DNA of 64,000 nucleotides from Pantanalinema sp. GBBB05 (GTDB taxonomy: Bacteria; Cyanobacteriota; Cyanobacteriia; Leptolyngbyales; Leptolyngbyaceae). Positions 17,615-26,741 of the stretch are shown here, one piece after another. Both the position numbers and the translations under genes were made by a program. Numbering within the stretch: the stretch's first letter is position 1; the number at the start of each line of letters is the position of its first letter. The DNA lies in contig VRZD01000010.1 of NCBI GenBank assembly GCA_016743235.1, forward strand, positions 62,001 through 126,000, written 5' to 3'. The notes below the pieces were generated by a model. It worked only from the letters and a program-made list of their open reading frames with translations, was not told the DNA's origin and did no database searches.

Positions 17615-19117
17615 TTGGCAGAGGATGCAATTTCACCCATGATTGGGGTCACACTGGGTAAGCGCTATCGCATCATCAAGCACCTGGGAGCCGGAGGGTT
17701 TGGACAGACCTATCTGGCGGAAGATCAGTATTTGCCAGGTAAACCCCTATGTGTGGTGAAACAATTTCAACCCCAATCCGATGATCCAGAAACTCTGCAA
17801 ACAGCCCGGCGGTTGTTTGACCAGGAAGCCCAAATTCTCTATAAACTGGGCAAGCATCCCCGTATTCCTAAGCTACTGGCACACTTAGAAGATGACGAAG
17901 ACTTTTATCTAGTTCTAGAGTTCATGGAAGGCTATCCCCTCAGCCAGGAGTTATCGCCTGAGCGCCCCTTAGGAGCAGCCTATGTGATCAACTACCTGAA
18001 ACAAGTGTTGCCAGTGATTGAATTCATCCATCAACACAATATTATTCACCGGGACATCAAACCCTCAAATCTGATTCGCTGCAATAAAGACAGTGAAATT
18101 GCTGTGATTGACTTTGGTGCCGTCAAGCAAATTCAAACCCAGACCGGAAGCTTCCCTGGACATTCTAGTTTGACGATCGCCATTGGTTCCCAAGGCTACA
18201 TGCCTAACGAACAACTAGCAGGACAACCTCGGTTTAGCAGTGACCTTTACAGCGTGGGGATGATTGGCATTCAAGCTTTGACGGGCTTACCACCTAAGCG
18301 ACTGCCGAAGGATCCCACAACTAGCGAACTGCTGTGGCGTGATCTGGTTTCTAATGCGCTACATCCTGAATTAGCCGAAATTTTAGATAAGATGACCCGT
18401 TATCACTTCCGCGATCGCTACCAATCCGCAACGGAAGTCCTGAACGCTCTGAATTGTTTAACGGATCAGGAGGCTGGAGCCGCAGATTCCAACGCTTGCA
18501 CTACAGTCATCAGCCAGGAAACTCTGGATGAATATCAAGATTTATTACAAAAAGGGGAAGCTTACCTCAATCAGCAGCAATTTGAAGCAGCGATTGCTTG
18601 CTATGAACAAGCTAGTCAACGAAATCCAGATGCGGCGGAAGTCTGGTACTGGAAAGGACGTGCCTTATATGGGCAGCAACACTATGAAGAGGCGATCGGG
18701 GCTTATACCCGAGCCTTGCAACTGAATCCCAGTGATGCCGAAACTTGGCATTGGCGGGGTGGGGCGTTAGCACGGGTCGGTCGCTTTACCGAAGCAGAAT
18801 TTTCGTTCGATCGAGCCACCCAACTGAATCCTGATAGTAGTGATTCCTGGTACTGGCGCGGTCGCAGTTTACATCAACTTAAGCATTATGGAGAAGCGAT
18901 TACCGCCTACGATCGTGCCATTCGCCTCCATACAAACATCCCAGACTACTGGTACTGGCGGGGTCTAGCTTTAGCGGAACTGAAACGCTTTCCGGATGCA
19001 TTAGCTGCGTATGAGCGAGCCATCGCGATCGCACCCACATTTCAACCTGCCCTGAGTGAACGGCAACGGTTACAGACTAAACTGAAATCTCGGAAGTGGT
19101 TTGGTCATCACAGCTAA
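17615..19117 (+). CDS. Ser/Thr protein kinase with TPR repeats
   Basis: About 500 residues; a Hanks-type kinase domain (first 290 residues: GAGGFGQTY, CVVKQ, HRDIKPSN with Asp147, DFGAVKQ) fused to about five tetratricopeptide repeats (about 305-485), seen as A-I-Y-AL-P repeats such as YEEAIGAYTRALQLNPSDAE. There is no membrane helix, so it is cytosolic. The frame begins with TTG 17615; ATG 17639 gives MIGVTLGKRYRI, matching the start of the adjacent paralogue and perhaps the real start. The catalytic domains of the two kinases are close paralogues, so a tandem duplication with different C-terminal fusion is likely. Partners bound by the repeats are not known. Confidence 0.93.
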   Translation: MAEDAISPMIGVTLGKRYRIIKHLGAGGFGQTYLAEDQYLPGKPLCVVKQFQPQSDDPETLQTARRLFDQEAQILYKLGKHPRIPKLLAHLEDDEDFYLVLEFMEGYPLSQELSPERPLGAAYVINYLKQVLPVIEFIHQHNIIHRDIKPSNLIRCNKDSEIAVIDFGAVKQIQTQTGSFPGHSSLTIAIGSQGYMPNEQLAGQPRFSSDLYSVGMIGIQALTGLPPKRLPKDPTTSELLWRDLVSNALHPELAEILDKMTRYHFRDRYQSATEVLNALNCLTDQEAGAADSNACTTVISQETLDEYQDLLQKGEAYLNQQQFEAAIACYEQASQRNPDAAEVWYWKGRALYGQQHYEEAIGAYTRALQLNPSDAETWHWRGGALARVGRFTEAEFSFDRATQLNPDSSDSWYWRGRSLHQLKHYGEAITAYDRAIRLHTNIPDYWYWRGLALAELKRFPDALAAYERAIAIAPTFQPALSERQRLQTKLKSRKWFGHHS

Positions 19118-19264
19118 CGAAATTTAGCGGTAAAAGTTCCGACAATTGACTCCATTCAGCCATTAGGGTGATTTTGGCGATTGTCTGCATTGGCTGACGG
19201 AAATCAGGTGTTTTTTGATGTGTTTAGATTTACCGTTCTCTGTTATATGGTTTGAGGAAAATTT

Positions 19265-20368
19265 ATGAACCACAGATTATTCTCTCTACTTGTTATAGTC
19301 TTGGCATTAAGTGGGCTTACCGCATGCCAATCGCTTTCCGATCGCCAAACGAATTCTCAAGCTGCTGTGGCGGCTAATCCTCAGGAACCGATCGTCGCCG
19401 CCCCTGCGATTCCCAATAACCTGGTGGCACTATTTCTAGTTAAAAAAGATAATTTGAATAATCAATTGCGGGGCGAAGTGTACCCGATCGCGCTTTATAT
19501 CAACAATAGTTATGTTGATGTTAGCCGCGATGTCACGCCGCAAATTCGGGATGACTTTCAAGAAGACATTCTGGTTCGCAATACCCAACCGCAAAGCTTA
19601 TTGAGTGCGATTAAAACATTCACTGTATTAAATCAGACGGATAAAGTGGGTGAATTTAAAGTCAATAAACTCAGAGTCAGCCAGTTTGCTTGCTCTGCCT
19701 TCTTGACGGGGCAAGGTAAATTTGTGGGTGACAAGTCACTCCAATCTGTATTTGATAGCATTCCGTCTGATCATGCGGGAGGCTTCAAGGGCAGTATGGC
19801 AGGTAAGGAGTTTGATGAAACTTGGCGGTGGACGATCGCCACAAGTCAATTTAATCCTCCACCCGCCGAGAAGCCACCTCTGCCCGCTGAGGTAGACAAG
19901 TACAAACCCGATGTGCTGAAGTTGGCTAAAACTGTGATTGCCTTAGAACCCTCGCAGAAGCTACCCGTGAATCAGCCAATTGTGATTGAAGCGATCAAGA
20001 TATTTGACCTGAATCATGATGGGCAACCGGAAGTGTTTGGGCAAGTCCGGCAGGGGCGGGATCCAAAATCACTGACGACAGAAGCAGCGCGTCGGGTCGA
20101 TCGCAGTCAAGTCAGCACCTTCTATGCCAATATCTGGTTAACCTACAAAGATGGGCGACCTCAAGTGATTGCCAGTCAAGTGCTACCCTATGAATTCCCT
20201 GTTACCCGAACTCCTTACAATGTAGTAGGAACCTTGGATGTGAATGGCGATGGTATTGAAGAGGTAATGGTCCGTAATAACGGCTATGAAAGTACTAGCT
20301 TTGGGATCTACCAATATCAAAACCAGCAGTTGAAAGCGGTATTCAATGGGGCTGGGTATGGCTGTTAG
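19265..20368 (+). CDS. Lipoprotein with calcium-binding-like repeats, unknown function
   Basis: A 367-residue protein that begins with a type II signal peptide: MNHRLFSLLVIVLALSGLTAC, lipobox LTAC with Cys21. The rest is probably periplasmic. Two Asp-rich loops, DLNHDGQPEVFG (about 247-258) and DVNGDGIEEVMV (about 323-334), resemble EF-hand/FG-GAP-type calcium loops, so the C-terminal half may be a beta-propeller-like or dockerin-like structure. No enzyme motif is recognised. The ATG at 19265 is preceded by GAGGAAAATTT, a good ribosome-binding site. It is a single gene between the kinase pair and the adenylate cyclase. Confidence 0.68.
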   Translation: MNHRLFSLLVIVLALSGLTACQSLSDRQTNSQAAVAANPQEPIVAAPAIPNNLVALFLVKKDNLNNQLRGEVYPIALYINNSYVDVSRDVTPQIRDDFQEDILVRNTQPQSLLSAIKTFTVLNQTDKVGEFKVNKLRVSQFACSAFLTGQGKFVGDKSLQSVFDSIPSDHAGGFKGSMAGKEFDETWRWTIATSQFNPPPAEKPPLPAEVDKYKPDVLKLAKTVIALEPSQKLPVNQPIVIEAIKIFDLNHDGQPEVFGQVRQGRDPKSLTTEAARRVDRSQVSTFYANIWLTYKDGRPQVIASQVLPYEFPVTRTPYNVVGTLDVNGDGIEEVMVRNNGYESTSFGIYQYQNQQLKAVFNGAGYGC

Positions 20369-20716
20369 CCATTCTGCCTGATCCTGATAACGTCTGGCAG
20401 CAGGTGAAGTAGTTAGGCTAGGAGGAAGATTTTGGAGGGAATCAGCAGGCTCAGTCCAGGTCTTCAGTTGTCGGTTCAACTGAGATCGGGAGATAATTAA
20501 TTTTTGCCTAAATCCCTAGGTGCTTCTGCTGAGGAAATTTCTCCGACTAACCTCATTAAGATTGGGTGAGAGTTTCCCTTCCCGCATAACCTGACCTGGA
20601 GCCATTGGCATATGAACTGTTCTCATACTGTATCAATTAATACCAATGGCTATTTGTTTGGGTACTCTAAACGCGTTGCTGGTATGCAACTGACCAGTCT
20701 CGCGAGTGCTTAAGGA
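20369..20716. other. Intergenic stretch, no gene seen
   Basis: About 350 bp between the lipoprotein and cyclase genes. No open frame with coding features, no terminator hairpin with U-tract, and no RNA family was recognised. It must contain the adenylate cyclase promoter; a CATACT element near 20624 is a weak -10 candidate. Confidence 0.4.
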
Positions 20717-23700
20717 ATGGTCATAATGATCTCAGGTCGATCGCCCACTACATTACTGGCTAGCTCCAAGTATCGCGCTATCCGGTTGTTGAGCAAAGTA
20801 CCTTTACATTTGGTACTAGTGGTACCGTTTATTCTGCAAATTGCTGGTGCTGTCGGTGTCGTTGGTTGGCTGTCATTTACGAATGGGCAGCAGGCTGTGA
20901 ATAAGGTTGCCTCACAACTGAGAACTGAGAATGGCAACCGCATTCGGCAACATCTGGATGAGTATCTGGCAACGCCAATCCAGGTTAATCGCATCAATGC
21001 GGATGCAGTGGAACTTGGACTACTAGACCTGAATAACTTTACCCAGACAGGTCAGTACTTCTGGCGGCAAATGCAGACGTTTAATATTGGCTATATTAGC
21101 TTTGGTAATCCCAAAGGTGATTTTATTGGGGTGGAACGACTCAACACTGGGGGGTTGCTGATTAACGAACAGTCGTCTGCCACCAATCATCGCTTGCTGG
21201 CCTATAACACGGATAATCAAGGGAATCGTCAACGGGTGGTCAGTGTCACCCCAGACTACGACCCCCTGGTGGAAGGCTGGTATGCTGATGCGGTGAAAGT
21301 CGGAAAACCTACCTGGAGTTCGATTTACCAGTGGGATGATAAGCCAGAAGTCCTTTCGATCGCGGCGAGTTACCCGCTCTATGATCGGAATCGGCAATTA
21401 TTAGGTGTATTAAGTGTTGACCATATCCTGAGTCAGATCAGTGATTTTCTCCAGAAAATCCGGGTCAGCCCCAATGGAGAAACCTTTATTCTGGAGCGAT
21501 CGGGGGAGTTAGTTGCGACATCATCTGAACAGGACAAACCTTATCGCATTGCAAATGGTAAGGCGGGTAGGGTCAGGGCGATCAACAGTAAGGATCCCTT
21601 GATTCGGGACAGCGCGGCATATCTCCAGCAGTACTTCGGCGGTCTAGAGCAAATTGGCGGCAGTGAACAACTTGACTTTTTCATTGATGACCAGCGGCAA
21701 TTTCTGCAAGTCATTCCTTGGCGCGATCGCTTGGGCTTGGACTGGCTAATTGTGGTCGTTGTGCCTGAATCTGACTTCATGGCACAGATCAACCAAAACA
21801 CTAGTAATACGCTTTACGCTTGTACGATCGCCTTGGTCACTGCTATCCTGATTGGCTTTGTCACCTCCCGTTGGATCACTCGCCAAATTTTGCGATTGAG
21901 TCAAGCCTCGGAAGCCCTCGCCAATGGAGAACTCGATCAATCCGTGCAGTCCCGAGGGATCGCGGAACTCGAAACCCTGGCAAATGCGTTTAACCGCATG
22001 GCACAGCAGTTACGCGAATCCTTTGAGACGCTGGCAAAAACGAATGAGATTTTGGAACAGCGAGTTACCGAACGGACAGCCTCACTAGTCGCTGCTGAGG
22101 CAGAACTGCGAACCCTGTTTACGGCGATGACTGATCTTGTCATTGTGTATGACCGGGATGGTCGCTGTCTGAAAATAGTCTCCAGTGACTCGGCGCACTT
22201 GATCCGACCGACTCAAGAGCAGATTGGCAAAACAGTCCATGAGCTTTTACCTCCCGTTCAGGCAGAACAAAAACTGGTTCACATTCGGCAAGCTCTGGAT
22301 ACGCAACAGGTGGTTAGTGTGGAGTATTGCCTGACGATCGCCGAAGAAGAATATTGGTTTTCTGCCAATGTTTCGCCCCTGACTCCCCAAACCGTCGTCT
22401 GGGTTGCCCGCGATATTAGCGATCTCAAACGGGCTGAAACGGTGCTGCGTCTGAGTGAACAGCGGTTACGGAAACAGAACCAGGTGTTGCTGGACTTGGC
22501 CAAAAGTACTGTGCTGAATCAGGGAGATCTGAAAACTGCACTCCAGGAAGTAACAGAAACGGCTACCCGGACCTTGGAAGTGGACCGAGCCAGTGTGTGG
22601 TTTTACGATCGGGGGGCTGCCCGATTACGGTGTTTAGACCTGTTTGAGCAACATGTCGAACAACATTCAGAAGGCATGGAACTGGTCGCAACTGACTTTC
22701 CGGCTTATTTTCGAGCTTTAGACGAATCTTTTGGCATTCCTGCTGATGATGCCTTGCATGACAGTCGCACCTCGGAATTTGTAGAGAACTATCTTAATCC
22801 TTATGGCATCACGTCACTGTTAGACATTCCGGTGCGTTCAGGTGGTAGGACGGTGGGAGTGGTCTGTCTAGAACGCTTCACGACTCATCGTTGGACCTTG
22901 GAGGAACAAAGCTTTGCCCGCTCGATGGCGGATTTGGTGGCTTTAGGAATTGAAGCTAGAGAACGCAGACGGGCAGAAGAAGCGCTACAAGCTACGAATG
23001 CAGAGCTACGGGCATTGTTAATGGCAATGGATGACTTGATCTATGTTTTCGATCGTGAGGGGCGTTGCCTGCGGATTCCCTCCAGTCATCCCCGACTGTT
23101 GCTCCATCCGATCGAAGCGCAACTCGACAAAACCCTACCAGAACTCTATCCGCCAGAACTAGCCGCAACATTTCTGGAGAGTATTCATCAGGCTCTGGAC
23201 AGTGATGAAACGATCAAGGTGGAATATAGCCTGATGATCGATGGGCAGGAGGTTTGGGCAGATGCCAATATTTCCGCGATCGATGACCACTCGGTGGTGT
23301 GGGCTGCTCGCGATGTCACCGATCGCAAACGAACCGAAGCCGCCTTACAGGAAAAAGAACAATATCTCCGGTTGATTCTGAACAATATTCCGCAACAAGT
23401 ATTTTGGAAAGATACCAATTTGGTATTCCTCGGCTGTAATAACAACTGGGCAAAAGCAGCTGGGTTTCTGAGTGCTGAGGAGATTATTGGTAAAACAGAT
23501 TATGACTTATTGCCCAATCCAGAGATTGCTGAGCAATTTCGGACTCAGGATCGCCGGATCATTGAAACAGATACCCCCCAACTGCACCTAACGGCTTCAA
23601 AAGTGAAATCAGCTCCAGATGGTCAAACCGTTTGGTTAGACATCAGCAAAATCCCAATTCATGATTTGCAAGGGAAAGTAATTGGCATTTTGGGGGTGAT

Positions 23701-24412
23701 TGAAGATATTACCCAACGCAAACAAGCTGAGGAAGCCCTGAAGGCGGAGCAGGATAAATCCGAGCGGCTATTACTGAATATTTTGCCGAATCCGATCGTG
23801 GAACGGTTGAAACAGAGCGAAGGATTGTTTGACCAATCCAGTGGTGAGGCGTTAATTGCCGATAGTTTTGATGAAGTCACAGTTCTGTTTGCCGATATTG
23901 TCAATTTCACGACGATGTCAGCTGATATTTCTCCAGCGGATTTAGTTGGTTTGTTGAATCGGATCTTTTTAGTTTTTGATGATTTATGTGAACGGCATCA
24001 GCTGGAAAAAATTAAAACGATTGGCGATGCGTATATGGTCGTCGGCGGACTACCCAATCCTCGCCCCGATCATGCCGAGGCGATCGCAGAAATGGCGTTA
24101 GATATGCAAGCTGCGATTCAAAATTTCCGCACCTATGAAGGTAAACGGATTGCTGTGCGGGTCGGTATCAACACCGGAGCCGTGGTGGCAGGAGTCATTG
24201 GCAAGAAAAAATTTATTTATGACCTCTGGGGCGATGCTGTCAATATGGCAAGCCGAATGGAAGCCCACGGGTTAGCTGGGGCAATTCAGGTGACAGAGGC
24301 AACCTATCAACGGCTCAAAACAAAATACTGCTTTGATCATCGAGGCACGATCGAGGTGAAGGGCAAAGGCGAAATGACTACGTACTGGCTGACTGGTCGG
24401 CAGCAACGTTAA
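20717..24412 (+). CDS. Multi-sensor class III adenylate cyclase
   Basis: A 1231-residue membrane sensor cyclase. Order: cytosolic start, membrane helix (29-54), extracytoplasmic dCache-like sensor (about 60-345), second helix (about 360-380), HAMP (about 382-435), coiled coil, PAS-like, GAF (about 590-750), two more PAS domains (about 760-1010), and a class III catalytic domain (about 1050-1225). Metal-binding Asp1060 (FADIVNFT) and Asp1104 (IGDAYM) are present, as are the Asn/Arg pair in VNMASRME. The purine-specifying residues are Lys (EKIKTIGD) and Asp (YDLWGD), which predict cAMP rather than cGMP. Ligands of the sensor domains are unknown. Cyanobacteria use cAMP in light and motility signalling. 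Confidence 0.93.
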   Translation: MVIMISGRSPTTLLASSKYRAIRLLSKVPLHLVLVVPFILQIAGAVGVVGWLSFTNGQQAVNKVASQLRTENGNRIRQHLDEYLATPIQVNRINADAVELGLLDLNNFTQTGQYFWRQMQTFNIGYISFGNPKGDFIGVERLNTGGLLINEQSSATNHRLLAYNTDNQGNRQRVVSVTPDYDPLVEGWYADAVKVGKPTWSSIYQWDDKPEVLSIAASYPLYDRNRQLLGVLSVDHILSQISDFLQKIRVSPNGETFILERSGELVATSSEQDKPYRIANGKAGRVRAINSKDPLIRDSAAYLQQYFGGLEQIGGSEQLDFFIDDQRQFLQVIPWRDRLGLDWLIVVVVPESDFMAQINQNTSNTLYACTIALVTAILIGFVTSRWITRQILRLSQASEALANGELDQSVQSRGIAELETLANAFNRMAQQLRESFETLAKTNEILEQRVTERTASLVAAEAELRTLFTAMTDLVIVYDRDGRCLKIVSSDSAHLIRPTQEQIGKTVHELLPPVQAEQKLVHIRQALDTQQVVSVEYCLTIAEEEYWFSANVSPLTPQTVVWVARDISDLKRAETVLRLSEQRLRKQNQVLLDLAKSTVLNQGDLKTALQEVTETATRTLEVDRASVWFYDRGAARLRCLDLFEQHVEQHSEGMELVATDFPAYFRALDESFGIPADDALHDSRTSEFVENYLNPYGITSLLDIPVRSGGRTVGVVCLERFTTHRWTLEEQSFARSMADLVALGIEARERRRAEEALQATNAELRALLMAMDDLIYVFDREGRCLRIPSSHPRLLLHPIEAQLDKTLPELYPPELAATFLESIHQALDSDETIKVEYSLMIDGQEVWADANISAIDDHSVVWAARDVTDRKRTEAALQEKEQYLRLILNNIPQQVFWKDTNLVFLGCNNNWAKAAGFLSAEEIIGKTDYDLLPNPEIAEQFRTQDRRIIETDTPQLHLTASKVKSAPDGQTVWLDISKIPIHDLQGKVIGILGVIEDITQRKQAEEALKAEQDKSERLLLNILPNPIVERLKQSEGLFDQSSGEALIADSFDEVTVLFADIVNFTTMSADISPADLVGLLNRIFLVFDDLCERHQLEKIKTIGDAYMVVGGLPNPRPDHAEAIAEMALDMQAAIQNFRTYEGKRIAVRVGINTGAVVAGVIGKKKFIYDLWGDAVNMASRMEAHGLAGAIQVTEATYQRLKTKYCFDHRGTIEVKGKGEMTTYWLTGRQQR

Positions 24413-25037
24413 GTTGCCAGCATGATCAGCAATTTTGCTTAGCCATCCAGCAATAGCACCATGACCTATGGCTAAACTTGCCCGTGTGGTCAGCAATTTT
24501 GCTTAATTATTTCTGCGTCGCTCGACTTTAGCAATAAATTGTCATACTCGCTTTATCTACTAGATACAGCGCCAAAGCTTGATTTTGTTGAGTAGTGACA
24601 CTAGATATAGTGGCTTTTTTGCAGTTTCGTTACGTATGGCAATCAATCTTTAAAGTCAAATCCTCAAGCTTGTGATTTAAGAGAATGACATAACGTGTGT
24701 GGAGCAAAGAGATGAATGTTGCAAAAGTCGGATTTTTAAAATACCCTCGGGTTGCCAACTGATGATCCCGATTTTTGCTAATCGTTCGCTTGGCGGTGGA
24801 GTGTAGTACTGGAGACGTTATTCGCCCAATCAGGTCAATCTAATGGATGAGGTGTTATGCCTGACCCTTCCCTAATAATGGTTGCCACGCTCAATGATTT
24901 GGTTCAGCTGAGGTCACTAAGCGGCGGTCAGCTCAATCAAACAAAGGGCAATAGGTAACTGAACTTGTATGGCAGTTCAACCGTCTGAATCCTGTATCTA
25001 CTTTGCTACTCAATGTTTAACTTCAGGGAGTTCAATC
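24413..25037. other. Long intergenic stretch with dyad and small ORF
   Basis: About 625 bp. It holds the paired repeat at 24424-24505 and a short hairpin CACTA/TAGTG followed by GCTTTTTT near 24600-24622, a weak terminator candidate for the cyclase gene. A 33-codon frame (ATG 24857 to TAA 24958) has GAGGTG just upstream but no recognisable product. No other gene seen. Confidence 0.4.
24424..24505. repeat. Direct repeats flanking a dyad
   Basis: The 18-mer GATCAGCAATTTTGCTTA (24424-24441) recurs as GGTCAGCAATTTTGCTTA (24488-24505), 17 of 18 bases identical. The core AGCAATTTTGCT is itself near-palindromic. Between the copies an 8-bp dyad TTAGCCAT/ATGGCTAA (24439-24446 and 24468-24475) is present. 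It lies right after the cyclase stop. No protein is known to me for this motif. Confidence 0.5.
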
Positions 25038-25241
25038 GTGAGAGTCGTGGAATCCGATCGTAAAGACAACCAATTAATTCATTTTCTGCAAGAGGAGTTA
25101 GCTCTTTCACCTACGTCGATCGCGATCGCATTACGTCATAGTCAACAAGACCCAGGTCCATTGCCCATGATCCTATGGCAATACGGATTAGTGTCGATCG
25201 AGCAGCTAGAACAGATTTTTGACTGGCTCGAAGCCGCATAG
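25038..25241 (+). CDS. DUF2949 family protein
   Basis: A small protein of 67 residues from the GTG at 25038, with AGGGAG 7-8 bases upstream; the longer frame from 24969 adds 23 residues that are not conserved-looking. The body is the DUF2949 pattern: LIHFLQEELALSPTSIAIALRHSQQDPGPLPMILWQYGLVSIEQLEQIFDWL, especially the invariant-looking QDPGPLPMILWQYGL. The family is restricted mainly to cyanobacteria and its role is unknown; the fold is predicted helical and the size suggests a regulator or a protein-protein adaptor. It has no operon partner on the same strand. Confidence 0.78.
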   Translation: MRVVESDRKDNQLIHFLQEELALSPTSIAIALRHSQQDPGPLPMILWQYGLVSIEQLEQIFDWLEAA

Positions 25242-25351
25242 CTGCCTAGACCTTTAGGTGTCAGGATTCAGTTATCGCGTCTGCCATGAGTATGTTTTGA
25301 ACTGCAAATCACTGATGACTTAAAGAAGCTTTTAGTGGCAATGTGATGTCT

Positions 25352-25534
25352 CTACTGCCCAAATTCCACTCTTGCCTGTTCCACAATCTCTACAGTCACC
25401 GTATCTAGATCTGCCTCTCGGGCTAAATGCTCAATCCGTTGTCGTGCCTGAGTGCGCACAAAAAATGGAATATTTTTAAACTTGGCTTTGGCTTCTGATG
25501 TCCACTTCAAGCCACTTGATCCAAACTCACTCAT
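25352..25534 (-). CDS. Stand-alone PCP-reductase-like domain protein
   Basis: A 60-residue protein whose pattern [45 protein letters not shown] matches the C-terminal domain (PCP_red) of the light-independent protochlorophyllide reductase subunit ChlB. In ChlB that domain helps place the substrate. Here it stands alone, as in many cyanobacteria where such short proteins are annotated as PCP reductase family. A TTG start at 25546 would add four residues; ATG at 25534 is chosen though no strong ribosome-binding site is seen. It lies 1.2 kb from chlI but separated by an amino-acid permease gene, so the closeness to chlorophyll genes may be coincidence. Confidence 0.75.
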   Translation of the reverse strand: MSEFGSSGLKWTSEAKAKFKNIPFFVRTQARQRIEHLAREADLDTVTVEIVEQARVEFGQ

Positions 25535-25642
25535 GTTATCGATCAAACCTTATAGTCAATCCAACACTAACACTCATACTAATTTCTCTCATTGTACGCT
25601 TTTGAAGAGATGAATTTATAGTCTGAGTCAGACATGCCTCTA

Positions 25643-26578
25643 TTACCGTTCTACCAGTTGCACCGATCGGTTATATAAGTTCAGTAATAAAGAAATAATT
25701 AAACTAATCGTGAGATAAGTCGCACAAATTAACAGCATGACCTCAACCGCTCGTCCAGTCTGATTAAACGTCGTTGAGGACACGGCGTACAAATCGGGAT
25801 AGCCAACGGCGATCGCTAAACTAGAATTTTTCGCCAAATTTAAATATTGGTTACCCAACGGGGGCACAATCACTCGCAGCGCTTGAGGCAACACCACTAA
25901 TCGCATCGTGGGCGCAAACGTTAACCCCAATGATTTTGCCGCTTCCCATTGCCCTTTGGGAACAGACTGAATCCCCGATCGCACAATTTCGGCAATAAAT
26001 GTACCCGTATAAAGCGATAGCCCTAGCAGCAAAGCTGAGAATTCCGATGACAACTGTAAGCCACCAGGTAACTCCACACCATTCTTACTCAGGGTTAACA
26101 GTCCACCAAACCAGGAAATGGCTTGATCAGACAGCGGTAAGCTGAAGAAAACGGCAAAATACCAAAAAAATAGCTGAATTAGGAGGGGCAAATTACGCAG
26201 TCCTTCCACATAGACCATCGCTAACTGCCGTACCAGCCAGTTATCTGATAGCCGGGCAATTCCTGCGGTTAGCCCCACGATCGTTGCCAGTACCAAACCA
26301 GAAATGATTACCCGCAGCGAATTGACTAATCCCACCAGAATGGCTCGGCTATAAGAGTCCGTAGGCTGGTAAGGAATTGGTGTTTCGCCGATCGTGAATC
26401 CGGCTTGTGAGTTCAAAAACCCAAATCCTAACCGAATGCCCAACTGCTGCAAATTCCGATTCAGGTTGCTGCCCAAAAATGCTAGGAGAAGCACAATGAA
26501 GACGACTGCGATCGCCTGCCCAGCAAACTGCCAAAACCGGATATCTCGCCATACTGAAGCCTTAGAATTTGCAGTCAT
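25643..26578 (-). CDS. Amino-acid ABC transporter permease (AapQ/NatG-like)
   Basis: A 311-residue inner-membrane permease of the polar/acidic amino acid ABC transporter family. It starts with an N-terminal helix, has a long periplasmic loop (about 45-85), then five core helices. The EAA-type cytoplasmic loop that docks on the ATPase is visible as EAAKSLGLTFAPTMRLVVLPQALRVIVPPLGNQYL (about 237-270). The N-terminal extension plus PIPYQPTDSYSRAILVGLVNSL is typical of AapQ/BztB members. A working transporter also needs a second permease, an ATPase and a binding protein; none is in the window, so this is an orphan here. In Anabaena such subunits (NatG/NatH) do share an ATPase encoded elsewhere. 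Confidence 0.9.
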   Translation of the reverse strand: MTANSKASVWRDIRFWQFAGQAIAVVFIVLLLAFLGSNLNRNLQQLGIRLGFGFLNSQAGFTIGETPIPYQPTDSYSRAILVGLVNSLRVIISGLVLATIVGLTAGIARLSDNWLVRQLAMVYVEGLRNLPLLIQLFFWYFAVFFSLPLSDQAISWFGGLLTLSKNGVELPGGLQLSSEFSALLLGLSLYTGTFIAEIVRSGIQSVPKGQWEAAKSLGLTFAPTMRLVVLPQALRVIVPPLGNQYLNLAKNSSLAIAVGYPDLYAVSSTTFNQTGRAVEVMLLICATYLTISLIISLLLNLYNRSVQLVER

Positions 26579-26741
26579 GGCATCAATAACTCATCAGGAT
26601 TAATCTCGCGCCTCGGCAACGGTGTGATGAATTTAATCTTTTGTAAAGGCTGTAAGGGTGGGTTTCGCTAAAAGCTTTAGCCAGTGATCATACCAGGCTG
26701 CAACAACCTCACCCCTACTTCAGTCAACTCCACTCTGCCGA

